DNA from: Chloroflexota bacterium | Lineage (GTDB): Bacteria; Chloroflexota; Anaerolineae; Aggregatilineales; J027 | Direction of reading: 5' to 3' | NCBI GenBank assembly: GCA_016234595.1 | Contig: JACRBG010000010.1 | Coordinates: forward strand, 1-64,000 | DNA length: 64,000 nucleotides | In this document: positions 15,019 to 23,253 of the stretch, piece by piece | How the letters are laid out: each line of letters opens with the position of its first letter | How positions within the stretch are numbered: position 1 is the stretch's first letter | Translations under genes and position numbers: made by a program | Notes under the pieces: generated by a model | What the model saw: only the letters and a program-made list of their open reading frames with translations | The model's database searches: none | Told to the model about the DNA's origin: nothing

Positions 15019-15771
15019 CTAGCGTCCACTGTTTACACCCTCGCCGCCGTCCACCGCTAGGATTGCTCCTGTTACGAAGTCATTGGTGGCGAGAAAAACA
15101 CACGCACGGGCGACATCATCAGGATCACCATTGCGCTTGATGGGGGATTTTTCAGCCAACGATTGCCAGAGTTCAGGCGAACTTCCGACAGGTGGCATAA
15201 CTGGCCCCGGCACAACACAATTGACCCGAATGTTGTGTTCCCCTAATGACAAAGCACTGACTTTGGTCAACATCATAACGCCTGCTTTAGAGATGCTATG
15301 ATGCGGTCGTGTCTTCCATGGTTGCTGCCCCGCCACATCCCCAATGTTGATAATCGCCCCGCCGATACCCCCCTCAATCATGAGTCGGGCGGCGTGTTGG
15401 GTACAAAGAAAAGGGCCAGTCAAATTTACACCCATCACTTCTTGCCATTCCTCATAAGAAATATCAAGAAGGTTGGTGCGTTTGAAATTGGCAGCACTAT
15501 TGACCAACACATCGAGGCGACCGTAATGATCACGGATGGATTCAAACATGTGCGCCACTTCGTCGGGCTTGGATTGGTCGGCTTTGATGACGAATGCCAC
15601 CACCCCCATTGATCGGGCTTCTTTGGCGGTGGCTTCGGCTTCAATATCGGAGGCGCTATGGTGAATGACCACATGAGCGCCCTCGGCAGCAAAGGCCAGC
15701 GCAATCGCTCGCCCCACTCGACGGGCTGCTCCGGTGACACACACCACTTTGTCTTTAAGGTCTACCTGCAT
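15019..15771 (-). CDS. Pteridine-reductase-like SDR with atypical active site
   Basis: A 250-residue SDR beginning MQVDLKDKVVCVTG. Its cofactor motif TGAARRVGRAIA has the T-G-x-x-x-R-x-G form characteristic of pteridine reductases (FolM, PTR1), and the usual catalytic Ser position is Asp (INIGDVAG), also a pteridine-reductase trait. However, the catalytic Tyr position reads His (HHSISKAG). The end, NDFVTGAILAVDGGEGV, is ordinary SDR. A longer frame upstream would overlap proline dehydrogenase; the ATG chosen lies 8 bases beyond that gene's stop. Substrate unknown. Confidence 0.8.
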   Translation of the reverse strand: MQVDLKDKVVCVTGAARRVGRAIALAFAAEGAHVVIHHSASDIEAEATAKEARSMGVVAFVIKADQSKPDEVAHMFESIRDHYGRLDVLVNSAANFKRTNLLDISYEEWQEVMGVNLTGPFLCTQHAARLMIEGGIGGAIINIGDVAGQQPWKTRPHHSISKAGVMMLTKVSALSLGEHNIRVNCVVPGPVMPPVGSSPELWQSLAEKSPIKRNGDPDDVARACVFLATNDFVTGAILAVDGGEGVNSGR

Positions 15772-15779
15772 AAGACGTT

Positions 15780-16706
15780 CTACTTTGAAAAAAGGTTCTT
15801 CGCCATAAACCAAACATTGGCTGGGCGCTCGGCTAAACGTCGCATGAAGTACGGATACCACTCGGTTCCATAGGGCACATACACCCGCACCTGAAAGCCT
15901 TGCTGGGCCAATTCCAATTGCGTAGCGCTGCGGATACCATAGAGCATTTGGAACTCAAATTTATCCGAGGCGATATTATGTTTAGTCACATGCCGTTGGG
16001 TCGCCTCAATCATCTTGGGGTCATGGCTGGCAACTTCTAAATAGGCCCCATGTTGAATATTTTCAGGGGTCATATATTGATGCACGATTTTGATGTAGTT
16101 GTCATCCACATCGGCCTTTTGTGGAAAGGCTTTATCCGCAGGTTCTTTATAGGCCCCCTTGCAAAGCCGAACCCGCGCCCCTTCAGTGGCTAATTGATCC
16201 ATATCGGCTTCACTACGATATAGATAGGCTTGAATCACTGTACCTACATTGTCAAACTCTGGGCGAAGGGTACGGAAAATCTGAATGGTGCGATCCGTAT
16301 ACGCGGTGCTTTCCATATCAATTGTGACAGCTACGCCTAATTCTTTGGCTTTGGTCAGCAATCGGCGCATGTTATTCAGGCAGAGATCGTCGCTGATGTC
16401 GAGGCCCAACTGGGTTAATTTAACCGAGGAGCTAGAGCGTAGATCATTGGCTTTGATAGCCTCTAACAGCCCGATATATTCATCGGTGGCATGATTAGCC
16501 TGTTGCTCATTGTGTACACTTTCGCCAAGCTGATCTAGTGATACCAATAGGCCCTTTTTATTGAGTTCACGGGCCGCATCAACCGCTTCTTGTAGGGTTT
16601 CACCTGCTACAAAACGTCGCGCCGCCCGCCGTGCAAGCCCTAAGCTGGTGACAAATTTACGCGACCAGCCCGCACTTGAGAGATAGAGAAAAGTAGAACG
16701 AAGCAT
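15780..16706 (-). CDS. Proline dehydrogenase, monofunctional
   Basis: An FAD enzyme oxidising L-proline to 1-pyrroline-5-carboxylate and feeding electrons to the quinone pool. The 308-residue length fits the short bacterial enzymes lacking the P5C dehydrogenase domain of PutA. Diagnostic stretches are VTIDMESTAYTDRT, RVRLCKGAYKEPADKAF (residues about 180-196), LEVASHDPKMI, FEFQMLYGIR, and the C-terminal VRVYVPYGTEWYPYFMRRLAERPANV, which holds the substrate arginines. No P5C dehydrogenase gene is in this window. It appears to be first in the leftward operon with the SDR, ParB-fold and SDR genes. Confidence 0.95.
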   Translation of the reverse strand: MLRSTFLYLSSAGWSRKFVTSLGLARRAARRFVAGETLQEAVDAARELNKKGLLVSLDQLGESVHNEQQANHATDEYIGLLEAIKANDLRSSSSVKLTQLGLDISDDLCLNNMRRLLTKAKELGVAVTIDMESTAYTDRTIQIFRTLRPEFDNVGTVIQAYLYRSEADMDQLATEGARVRLCKGAYKEPADKAFPQKADVDDNYIKIVHQYMTPENIQHGAYLEVASHDPKMIEATQRHVTKHNIASDKFEFQMLYGIRSATQLELAQQGFQVRVYVPYGTEWYPYFMRRLAERPANVWFMAKNLFSK

Positions 16707-16721
16707 AGTCTCCTAGATTTC

Positions 16722-17825
16722 TTAATTTGGCAGCACAAAAAATGCTAAGCCGATAATCACGTATAACGCCAAAAGTTGTACCCCCTCCAGCCAATTCGAT
16801 TCACCATCTTGGGCTACCGACGCCGCGATAAACGACGCCACCGCCAGCGAAATCAGTTCATAAGGGTTAAACACCAATAGAAGCTGATCGTCGAAGAGCA
16901 AGCTGGCGAACACCAGTACGGGTGCGACAAACAAGGCGATTTGTAGACCAGAGCCAAATGAGATAGCAAGGCTCAAATCCATCTTATTCTTAAAGGCCAC
17001 CTGCACTGCCACCAGATGTTCCGCGACGTTACCAATCAACGGCACGATGATAATACCGACAAAAAATTCCGAGAGACCAAGTTGGTGGGTTGCCCCTTCA
17101 ACTGCCCCAACCAAAGTCTCACTCATCAGAACAATGCCGAGAGTTGCCAACCCCAAAATAATAAGGGCTTTTTGCTTCGACCATTGAGCCTGATGTTCCG
17201 CGACCGCCTCATGACTGACAGGAGCCAGTTTTTTGCTGGTGAAGGTATAGAGGATGCTGAGGGCATAGAGCACAATCAGCACTAGTGCAATGCCTTCCGT
17301 GAAAAATAGTTCACGCCCATGAGCATCGGCGGCGGATGGAGCAATGTCTACAATCAGTGGGTCTTTGCCAATAACTGCACGGTCAAAAAACGAAGGGACA
17401 GCCATTGCCATAAAGGCCAAGACTACCATCGTGGCGTTCATGGAGGCTTCGTTGCGGTTAAACTTTTGGACACCGTTTTTCAACCCGCCCACAAGCATCG
17501 AGAAGCCCATGACCAAGAGCAAATTACCCAAAATCGAGCCAACAATACTGGCACGTACCAGTTCGACTTTGCCGGCCTGTAATGCAAAAATCGTGATAAT
17601 GAGTTCAGCGGCATTGCCCAGCGTAGCGTTTAGCAACCCACCCCATGTTTCACCTAGATAATGGGCGAGTTCTTCGGTCGCTTCCCCGATCAATTTGGCA
17701 AGAGGGATGATGGCAAGTGCGGCTAACACAAAAATCGGCACATCATCCAATTTCAGTACATATTTACCCAACAGAGCGATGGGCAGAAAAATCAACAGGC
17801 CATGGATACTGAGCAGTTGCGACAT
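16722..17825 (-). CDS. Calcium/proton (cation:H+) antiporter, Cax type
   Basis: An inner-membrane exchanger of the CaCA superfamily. It has two homologous halves with the alpha repeats GEATEELAHYLGETWGGLLNATLGNAAELIITIFAL (near residue 50) and the second repeat VPLIGNVAEHLVAVQVAFKNKMDLSLAISFGSGLQIALFV (near residue 275), the signature G-N-x-x-E motifs of Cax. About 11 helices; an acidic loop separates the halves. The ATG at 17825 is chosen; a TTG six codons upstream is also possible and neither has a clear ribosome site. It probably exports Ca2+ using the proton gradient. Confidence 0.93.
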   Translation of the reverse strand: MSQLLSIHGLLIFLPIALLGKYVLKLDDVPIFVLAALAIIPLAKLIGEATEELAHYLGETWGGLLNATLGNAAELIITIFALQAGKVELVRASIVGSILGNLLLVMGFSMLVGGLKNGVQKFNRNEASMNATMVVLAFMAMAVPSFFDRAVIGKDPLIVDIAPSAADAHGRELFFTEGIALVLIVLYALSILYTFTSKKLAPVSHEAVAEHQAQWSKQKALIILGLATLGIVLMSETLVGAVEGATHQLGLSEFFVGIIIVPLIGNVAEHLVAVQVAFKNKMDLSLAISFGSGLQIALFVAPVLVFASLLFDDQLLLVFNPYELISLAVASFIAASVAQDGESNWLEGVQLLALYVIIGLAFFVLPN

Positions 17826-17888
17826 TTTGATATTCACGGGCAATCCCTAGCAATAGTTCGAGATAAATTCATTTTTGGAAAGATCAAG

Positions 17889-18641
17889 CTAACTCATGGC
17901 TGGCACAATAATGCCAAATTTACTACCAATGCCCTTCTCACTTGAATAGAAAAGGCGACCGCCGCAGAGTTTAACACATTCCATTGTAATCGGAATGCCA
18001 AGCCCATAGCCTTTAGTATTCAGGACGATCTCATCATCGCCTCGGAAAAATAATTCGCCTAGCCGATTCAATTCTTCGGGTTGCATCCCCACGCCATTGT
18101 CCTCGACCAAGACCTGTAAACCCTCAGGAACAGCGGAGGCCGTGATACGAATAGTGCCACCGGGGTTGGTATATTTAATGGCGTTATCTACGATTTTAAT
18201 GATGGCTTGGGTATAGCGGGTTTTATCCACATTGAGGATGGGTAGGCCTTGCGGAATATCAAAGACAAAGGCATGTTGACGTTGGGTGGCAAGTTCGCTC
18301 AATTTCTTTTCGACTTCAAGCAAGACATTCTTGGCTACATCCATTTTGGGTTCGGCTTTTAGACGACCAGCTCGAAGTTTGCTGATGTCGCTAATGTCCG
18401 TGACCAGCTGTTCCATACTTAGAACATTGTTACGGACGGTTGAAACAAACTGGCCTTGCATGTCATTCAATTCACCCACCAACCGCTTGTCCAGCATATC
18501 TACGTAGCCGCGTATGCTGGTCATGGGCTTGCGAATCTCGTGTACCATGACCGAAATAAACTTCATATACATATCTTCAACGGAGGCCGCCGTAGGGGCA
18601 CTTTCGGTTACTTCGGCGGGTTTGGCTGTTTCGTCAGACAT
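17889..18641 (-). CDS. Soluble histidine kinase without sensor domain
   Basis: 250 residues: a short Ala/Glu-rich N-terminus, a HisKA helical hairpin with the phosphoacceptor His at residue 34 (VMVHEIRKPMTSIRGY), and an HATPase domain with the N box (IKIVDNAIKYTNPGG), G1 (VEDNGVGM) and G2 (GYGLGIPI). There is no membrane segment or PAS/GAF domain, so input must come from a partner protein. It is 18 bases downstream of the deacetylase gene and in the same direction as the GAF kinase gene at 19502, whose H-box it resembles. No response regulator is adjacent. Confidence 0.9.
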   Translation of the reverse strand: MSDETAKPAEVTESAPTAASVEDMYMKFISVMVHEIRKPMTSIRGYVDMLDKRLVGELNDMQGQFVSTVRNNVLSMEQLVTDISDISKLRAGRLKAEPKMDVAKNVLLEVEKKLSELATQRQHAFVFDIPQGLPILNVDKTRYTQAIIKIVDNAIKYTNPGGTIRITASAVPEGLQVLVEDNGVGMQPEELNRLGELFFRGDDEIVLNTKGYGLGIPITMECVKLCGGRLFYSSEKGIGSKFGIIVPAMS

Positions 18642-18659
18642 TGGCTTCTATCTCCCTGT

Positions 18660-19493
18660 CTAGTGGCTATTGGTGTCTAAAATCCAGAGGCGCTCCCCAA
18701 ATTCAATGCCCGCACTTCCACCCACAAAACGGGCATATTCGCGCACATTCTGGGCCATCTGCTCGGTGGTATTCCAAAAACTGCTAATTTGCGAGGCATA
18801 ACATGCCACCGCTTCGATCTTGGCTTTTAAGGCCGCTTCATCAAAGGCTCGTACTGTAGGCAAAGCTGGGCCGGGTAACGTCTTGAGGGCTGTTTGAACG
18901 GCTGTGCTGCCAAATAAACGTGGTTTATCGCCGGAGTGGAAATGCAGCACTTCATTGGTTTCAGCAGCATAGGGGTATTCTTCATAAAAATAAACGGCAA
19001 AATTCGGCTTGGCCCCTTGCAACCCAAGAATCGCCAAATTACGCACGAGTTGATGATCTACATGATTACCTGCCGCTAGTGGAATATAGAGGGCTTGGAG
19101 GTCAACTCGTTGCCGATAATCCAAAACAAGTTTTAGCACTGGGTCATCGGGGTGAATTTCAGCAAAGAGCGAATCATAGCTGGGATAATAGACCTGTCCC
19201 TTTGCGTCCACCCGATAAATCGCATCCAGCCAATCGCCAAAGACAATTTTGGCCCCCAAACGCTCAATCGCCGCTTTATCTTCAGCCCGCCGCACGATAT
19301 AAGGATTATCGCCCAAGCCCCAGCGTGGATGCAGGTCAAGGACAACGGGTGAAGCAGGCGGTGGTTGAGGAACATCTGCGACCGTCAGGGTCAATACCTC
19401 AACTGATTCACCTTGTTGTTTTAATGTAAACATTAACCCGCCGCAACTCAGAACGGCGTCATCGGCATGGGGAGAGAGAATGAGATGGGTCAT
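18660..19493 (-). CDS. PIG-L family zinc N-deacetylase
   Basis: A 277-residue enzyme of the GlcNAc-PI / mycothiol deacetylase family. Zinc and catalytic residues are visible: the N-terminal SPHADDAVLSCGG (metal His and Asp pair, residues 8-11) and GNHVDHQLVRN near residue 140 for the third ligand. It hydrolyses an N-acetyl (or similar acyl) group from a sugar substrate; candidates are GlcNAc-inositol, bacillithiol-type precursors or lipid-linked sugars, and sequence does not decide. No signal peptide, so it is cytosolic. It lies between two histidine kinase genes in one operon. Confidence 0.88.
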   Translation of the reverse strand: MTHLILSPHADDAVLSCGGLMFTLKQQGESVEVLTLTVADVPQPPPASPVVLDLHPRWGLGDNPYIVRRAEDKAAIERLGAKIVFGDWLDAIYRVDAKGQVYYPSYDSLFAEIHPDDPVLKLVLDYRQRVDLQALYIPLAAGNHVDHQLVRNLAILGLQGAKPNFAVYFYEEYPYAAETNEVLHFHSGDKPRLFGSTAVQTALKTLPGPALPTVRAFDEAALKAKIEAVACYASQISSFWNTTEQMAQNVREYARFVGGSAGIEFGERLWILDTNSH

Positions 19494-19501
19494 GATATTG
19501 G

Positions 19502-21382
19502 TTAACTAGCTTTCTCAGGGACTGCCTCAGCAACAGGCAGTGTAAATGTAAAGGTACTGCCAACCCCCACCTGACTTTCGATGGTGAGCTCGCCTTTCAT
19601 TAAATCAATCAGGTTGCGGGTGATGGCAAAACCAAGCCCCCACCCCGGTTGTTCGAGCGTATTGGAGGTACGAAAAAATTTTGTGCCAAGTTTCTGCAAA
19701 TCTTCTGGTGCGATACCCACGCCAGTATCTTGAATGCTGACGCTGACTTTATCGTCAACTCGTTTAGCTGAGAGAGTGATTTTGCCACCGTTGGGTGTGT
19801 ATTTGTAGGCATTACTTAATAGGTTGAGCAAAATTTGCAGGACGCGACTGGAATCGGCACTAATCGGTGGTAAGTTGACCTCAATTTCCTCAACAAATGT
19901 ATGATTGCGCTCGTTAATCTGGGCCATAACATCGGTTTTGACCTGTTCGACCACATCCGGTAGTTTGACAGGTTCAATCGCCATACGCAATTGACCTGTT
20001 TCAATGCGGGTGATGTCGTTTAAATCATCTACCAGCATCCGCATTCGTTGGACATTATTCTGGATGGTCTTAACGAATTCCTGTTGCTTTTCGCTTAGTT
20101 GCCCAACAATCCCCAATAAGGAAGCATACCCACTAATGCTGGTCATGGGTACTTTCAATTCATGGGCCACAAAACCAACAAATTCTGATTTTGTTTTATC
20201 CGCTGCCTTGACCGCGTCATAAAGTCGGGCGTTTTCAATCGCAATCGAAGCCCGATCAGCCATACGCGACACCAATTCTTGGGCGTCCACATCAAAGGCA
20301 TCAGCCCGATTGGCAGAAAACAGCACAACTCCGATAATAACATTTTCGCGGCGCACAGGGACACATAGAGTGGTATGGGCGGGTGCTGTGCCGGTAGGCG
20401 ATAATTGTAGCGCGGCTGATTCTAATTCAAGCACTTGTGCAATCAAGGGATGCGTAAGTGGCAGTTGGGGTGTCTGTGAAAATTCATTTTCCTCGCCATA
20501 ATTAGCGACTAGTCGGATAACCCCCGCTTCCCGATCTAAAAATCCCATGCTGGCGCTTTGAGCATCACATAGGCGCGATGACCATTCGAGGGTGAGTTTC
20601 ATCGCGGCCTGTAAATCTAACTTTTCGTTTAACTGGCGGTCAATCCATTGCAAAATACGCAGTTCTTCTAGGCGGGCTTGTAATTCGGCATCGGTCTCAC
20701 TATAGAGCCGAGCGTTATCAATAGCGACGGCAGCTTGGGCGGCAAAAGCAGCCAGAATTTCCAAATCTTCGTCAGAAAATAATCCGGTTTTGATGCGGTT
20801 ATCCACGTAGACCACACCCGTACTTTGGCCGCGTGCTCGTAATGGGGTTGCCATGATGCTGCGCATTCCATGAATCATGATACTGACCTGACCAGCATAA
20901 CGCGGGTCTTCTTGGGCATTGGTAGTGACGACGGGTTCGCCCGTTTCAAAGACTTGGCGGGTGATAGTTCGGCTAAAGGCGATGTCATCACTTTGCAGGG
21001 TTTCTTGGTCAAAGTTGCGGGCTACCCGTACCGCCAAATTGCCGTCATCATCCAGTAGCATCAAAAAACCGCGCTCGGCCCCCGAAAGCTGGATAATGGC
21101 ATCCATCACCTGATCAAGTACCGTTTGCAAATTCAGGGATGAGCCAATGACTTTGCCAACCTCATAGAGGGCCGCCACTCGTTTTTGCTGGACGGTGTTT
21201 TTGCGTTCAGCTTGTACTTGGTCGAGCAATTCCTCCAACGAGCTAAGGCGCTGGTCAAAATATTGGGCATTGATTTTGCCCGTCTTAAGTTGAGTTCGTA
21301 GCAATGTAATATTTTGTCGGGCAGTAGTAACTGCCGTTTCCAATTCCTTGCCGCTGGGGCTAGGGTTTGCTTGATTATCCAT
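19502..21382 (-). CDS. Tandem-GAF sensor histidine kinase
   Basis: 626 residues: an N-terminal coiled coil (10-75), GAF 1 (about 75-228), GAF 2 (about 245-388), HisKA with the phosphoacceptor at H407 (FVAHELKVPMTSISGY), and HATPase with the N box at N524 (NLLSNAYKYTPNGG), G1 DTGVGI and G2 GWGLGFAI. No membrane helix, so it senses a cytoplasmic signal or ligand through the GAF domains, each ending in the usual AIDNARLY / AIENARLY linker helix. No response regulator is encoded beside it. Its start overlaps the endonuclease III stop by 8 bases, so the two are coupled. Confidence 0.93.
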   Translation of the reverse strand: MDNQANPSPSGKELETAVTTARQNITLLRTQLKTGKINAQYFDQRLSSLEELLDQVQAERKNTVQQKRVAALYEVGKVIGSSLNLQTVLDQVMDAIIQLSGAERGFLMLLDDDGNLAVRVARNFDQETLQSDDIAFSRTITRQVFETGEPVVTTNAQEDPRYAGQVSIMIHGMRSIMATPLRARGQSTGVVYVDNRIKTGLFSDEDLEILAAFAAQAAVAIDNARLYSETDAELQARLEELRILQWIDRQLNEKLDLQAAMKLTLEWSSRLCDAQSASMGFLDREAGVIRLVANYGEENEFSQTPQLPLTHPLIAQVLELESAALQLSPTGTAPAHTTLCVPVRRENVIIGVVLFSANRADAFDVDAQELVSRMADRASIAIENARLYDAVKAADKTKSEFVGFVAHELKVPMTSISGYASLLGIVGQLSEKQQEFVKTIQNNVQRMRMLVDDLNDITRIETGQLRMAIEPVKLPDVVEQVKTDVMAQINERNHTFVEEIEVNLPPISADSSRVLQILLNLLSNAYKYTPNGGKITLSAKRVDDKVSVSIQDTGVGIAPEDLQKLGTKFFRTSNTLEQPGWGLGFAITRNLIDLMKGELTIESQVGVGSTFTFTLPVAEAVPEKAS

Positions 21383-22094
21383 GTGGGCTCTCCACCACCT
21401 GCTGATAATAACGACAATCCGATGTTAATGGGCAACGTTCACATAAAGGCTTACGTGCCTTGCAGATTTCGCGTCCATGCCGAATAAAGTTGAGATGGGC
21501 TGGATAAAATTCGTTGGCTGGGATAATAGCTTCTAGTTCATCATGAGCGCGGTCAGCACTTGTTTTTTCATCAATAAGGCCCAACCTTCCTGTGACACGA
21601 TGGACATGGGTATCGACTGGAAAGGCTGGAATGTTAAACGCGAATAACAAAATAATCGCGGTTGTTTTGGGGCCAATACCATTCATTGAGGTCAACCAGT
21701 GTTTGGCTTCGACAACTGGCAAATCTTTCAAAAACTCTAGCGAGAGCTTACCCTGTTTTTCGGTGATATAAAGTAAGGCCTCTTGAATACGCGGCGCTTT
21801 TTGTTTGGCTAGACCGGCAGGCCGAATCGTTTCCTCAATTTTTTCTACCGGGGCATCACGCACACTTTCCCAATCGGCAAATTTGGCTTTGAGTGCAAAA
21901 AAAGCCTTATCACGATTAGTATCCGAGGTGTTCTGACTCAAAATTGTGCTGACTAACTCATCAACGGGTGGCAAGGCAGGCCGCCATTCGGGATAGCCAT
22001 ACAGAGTTTGTAATTTATCCCCAATACGACGATAGTGCGCACGACGAGCGGCTAATATTGTGGGATTTGGAACGCTGTTCGATGGTTGCGTCAT
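21375..22094 (-). CDS. nth: Endonuclease III-type DNA glycosylase/AP lyase
   Basis: Base-excision repair of oxidised pyrimidines. The 239-residue protein has the helix-hairpin-helix MNGIGPKTTAIILLFAF with the catalytic Lys (PKTT), the catalytic Asp in PVDTHVHRVTGRLGL, and a [4Fe-4S] loop with spacing C-x6-C-x2-C-x5-C (CKARKPLCERCPLTSDC). It is slightly longer than E. coli Nth at both ends. The HhH deviates from classic Nth (GVGRKT) and could indicate a related glycosylase branch. It is co-transcribed with the GAF kinase gene. Confidence 0.9.
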   Translation of the reverse strand: MTQPSNSVPNPTILAARRAHYRRIGDKLQTLYGYPEWRPALPPVDELVSTILSQNTSDTNRDKAFFALKAKFADWESVRDAPVEKIEETIRPAGLAKQKAPRIQEALLYITEKQGKLSLEFLKDLPVVEAKHWLTSMNGIGPKTTAIILLFAFNIPAFPVDTHVHRVTGRLGLIDEKTSADRAHDELEAIIPANEFYPAHLNFIRHGREICKARKPLCERCPLTSDCRYYQQVVESPHG

Positions 22095-22115
22095 AGTCAG
22101 CTTGTTTGGTTCACT

Positions 22116-23051
22116 TTAGACAATCAAATGTTCATATAATAAATCAGGCGTCAATTCTGGCACGACCGATTCGCGGCTGCGCAAGGTCAATGAGGCGGCT
22201 GTTACACCTAAACGCATGGCCTCATCCAAACTCAAATCATTGACAAGCCCATAAATGACTCCTCCGGTTAGTGCATCCCCGGCCCCTGTCGAGTCTACTA
22301 CCTCAGTTTTACGCGCTGGGATAAGACCCGCCTCATTGGAATTAGCATAGGCTACCCCAAATTCACCTAATGTCACAATCACAATTTCCGGTCCCATCCC
22401 CACCAGTTGTTTGGCCGCCTGAATGGAGCGGTCAATATCGTGAGATGGGTCAGGAATATCACATAATGGCACTGTTTCCGACCCATTAGGGGTAATGAGA
22501 TAAACTTTGTCCAAAAATGGGCGAATTTTGCTGGCACGGGCAGGCGAAGTTGGGTCTACCACGAGCGGCACGTCATAGGCTTCACAAAGTTCCACAATTT
22601 TAGCAACGGCCTCGGCGCTGATATTCAAGTCGGTGACGACCATGTAGGCATCCTCAAATAAAGATGCTCTTTGTTGCAGATAGTCGGGATCAAGCCGCTG
22701 CATAATATCATAATCGCTAACAGCCATTGCCAAATCGCCCTTGTCATCCATAATGGCGACATAGCTCCCCGAACGACCATCCGAAATTTGCAGGATATGG
22801 GTCACATCCACCCCGGCGGCAGCAGCATGGGCCATCATGAGATCGCCTTGGGAATCGTCACCCACCACAGAAAGAAGGACGACCTCGACTTCGAGGCGTG
22901 CCAAATTTTCGGCAATATTGCGCCCAACCCCACCAAAACTGCTGCTTACCCGTCCCGGATTAGAGGTCGCGGGTTGCGGCAGGGCATAGGGATATCCTTT
23001 GATGTCAAAGCCAGCGGCACCTATCACCAGCACATGACCGTCTTCTTGCAT
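22116..23051 (-). CDS. PfkB-family carbohydrate/nucleoside kinase, pseudouridine kinase-like
   Basis: 311 residues with the ribokinase fold. N-terminal signature FGGVGRNIAENLARL, a lid strand segment GSYVAIMDDKGDLAMAVSDYDIM, and the C-terminal ATP/anion-hole motif DSTGAGDALTGGVIYGL with the catalytic Asp. The GGVGRNIAENLA and 'D-x-x-G-D-L-x-x-A-V-x-D' wording is like pseudouridine kinase PsuK, but no pseudouridine-5'-phosphate glycosidase gene is adjacent. An alternative GTG start lies four codons upstream; the ATG has AAGGTG 9 bases before it. Confidence 0.85.
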   Translation of the reverse strand: MQEDGHVLVIGAAGFDIKGYPYALPQPATSNPGRVSSSFGGVGRNIAENLARLEVEVVLLSVVGDDSQGDLMMAHAAAAGVDVTHILQISDGRSGSYVAIMDDKGDLAMAVSDYDIMQRLDPDYLQQRASLFEDAYMVVTDLNISAEAVAKIVELCEAYDVPLVVDPTSPARASKIRPFLDKVYLITPNGSETVPLCDIPDPSHDIDRSIQAAKQLVGMGPEIVIVTLGEFGVAYANSNEAGLIPARKTEVVDSTGAGDALTGGVIYGLVNDLSLDEAMRLGVTAASLTLRSRESVVPELTPDLLYEHLIV

Positions 23052-23090
23052 GGCTGTCTTCACCTTCCCACCAAAAACCGGTTAAGGAAT

Positions 23091-23120
23091 GCTATACTTA
23101 CAATGGCAATTGTGCATCAA
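23091..23120 (-). promoter_or_regulatory. Possible promoter of the PfkB-nth-kinase cluster
   Basis: Leftward, TTGATG (23115-23120) and TATAGC (23091-23096) have an 18-base spacer, about 40 bases before the start codon. Weak -10 match. Confidence 0.35.
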
Positions 23121-23253
23121 TGCGAGATTTACGTCAAAATTTAACTACCATTCCACAACGGGCCAGACTTTAGTATCGTATAGGCTGTAAGATTAATCCA
23201 ATCCGTGCTTTTCTCCCAACCAAGCAGGTTTGAGTTCTGAAACTGATGTAAGT

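Noticed and set aside
22671-23144. A 157-codon rightward frame over the PfkB kinase.
   Set aside because: Antisense to a clear kinase gene and without homology I can recognise.
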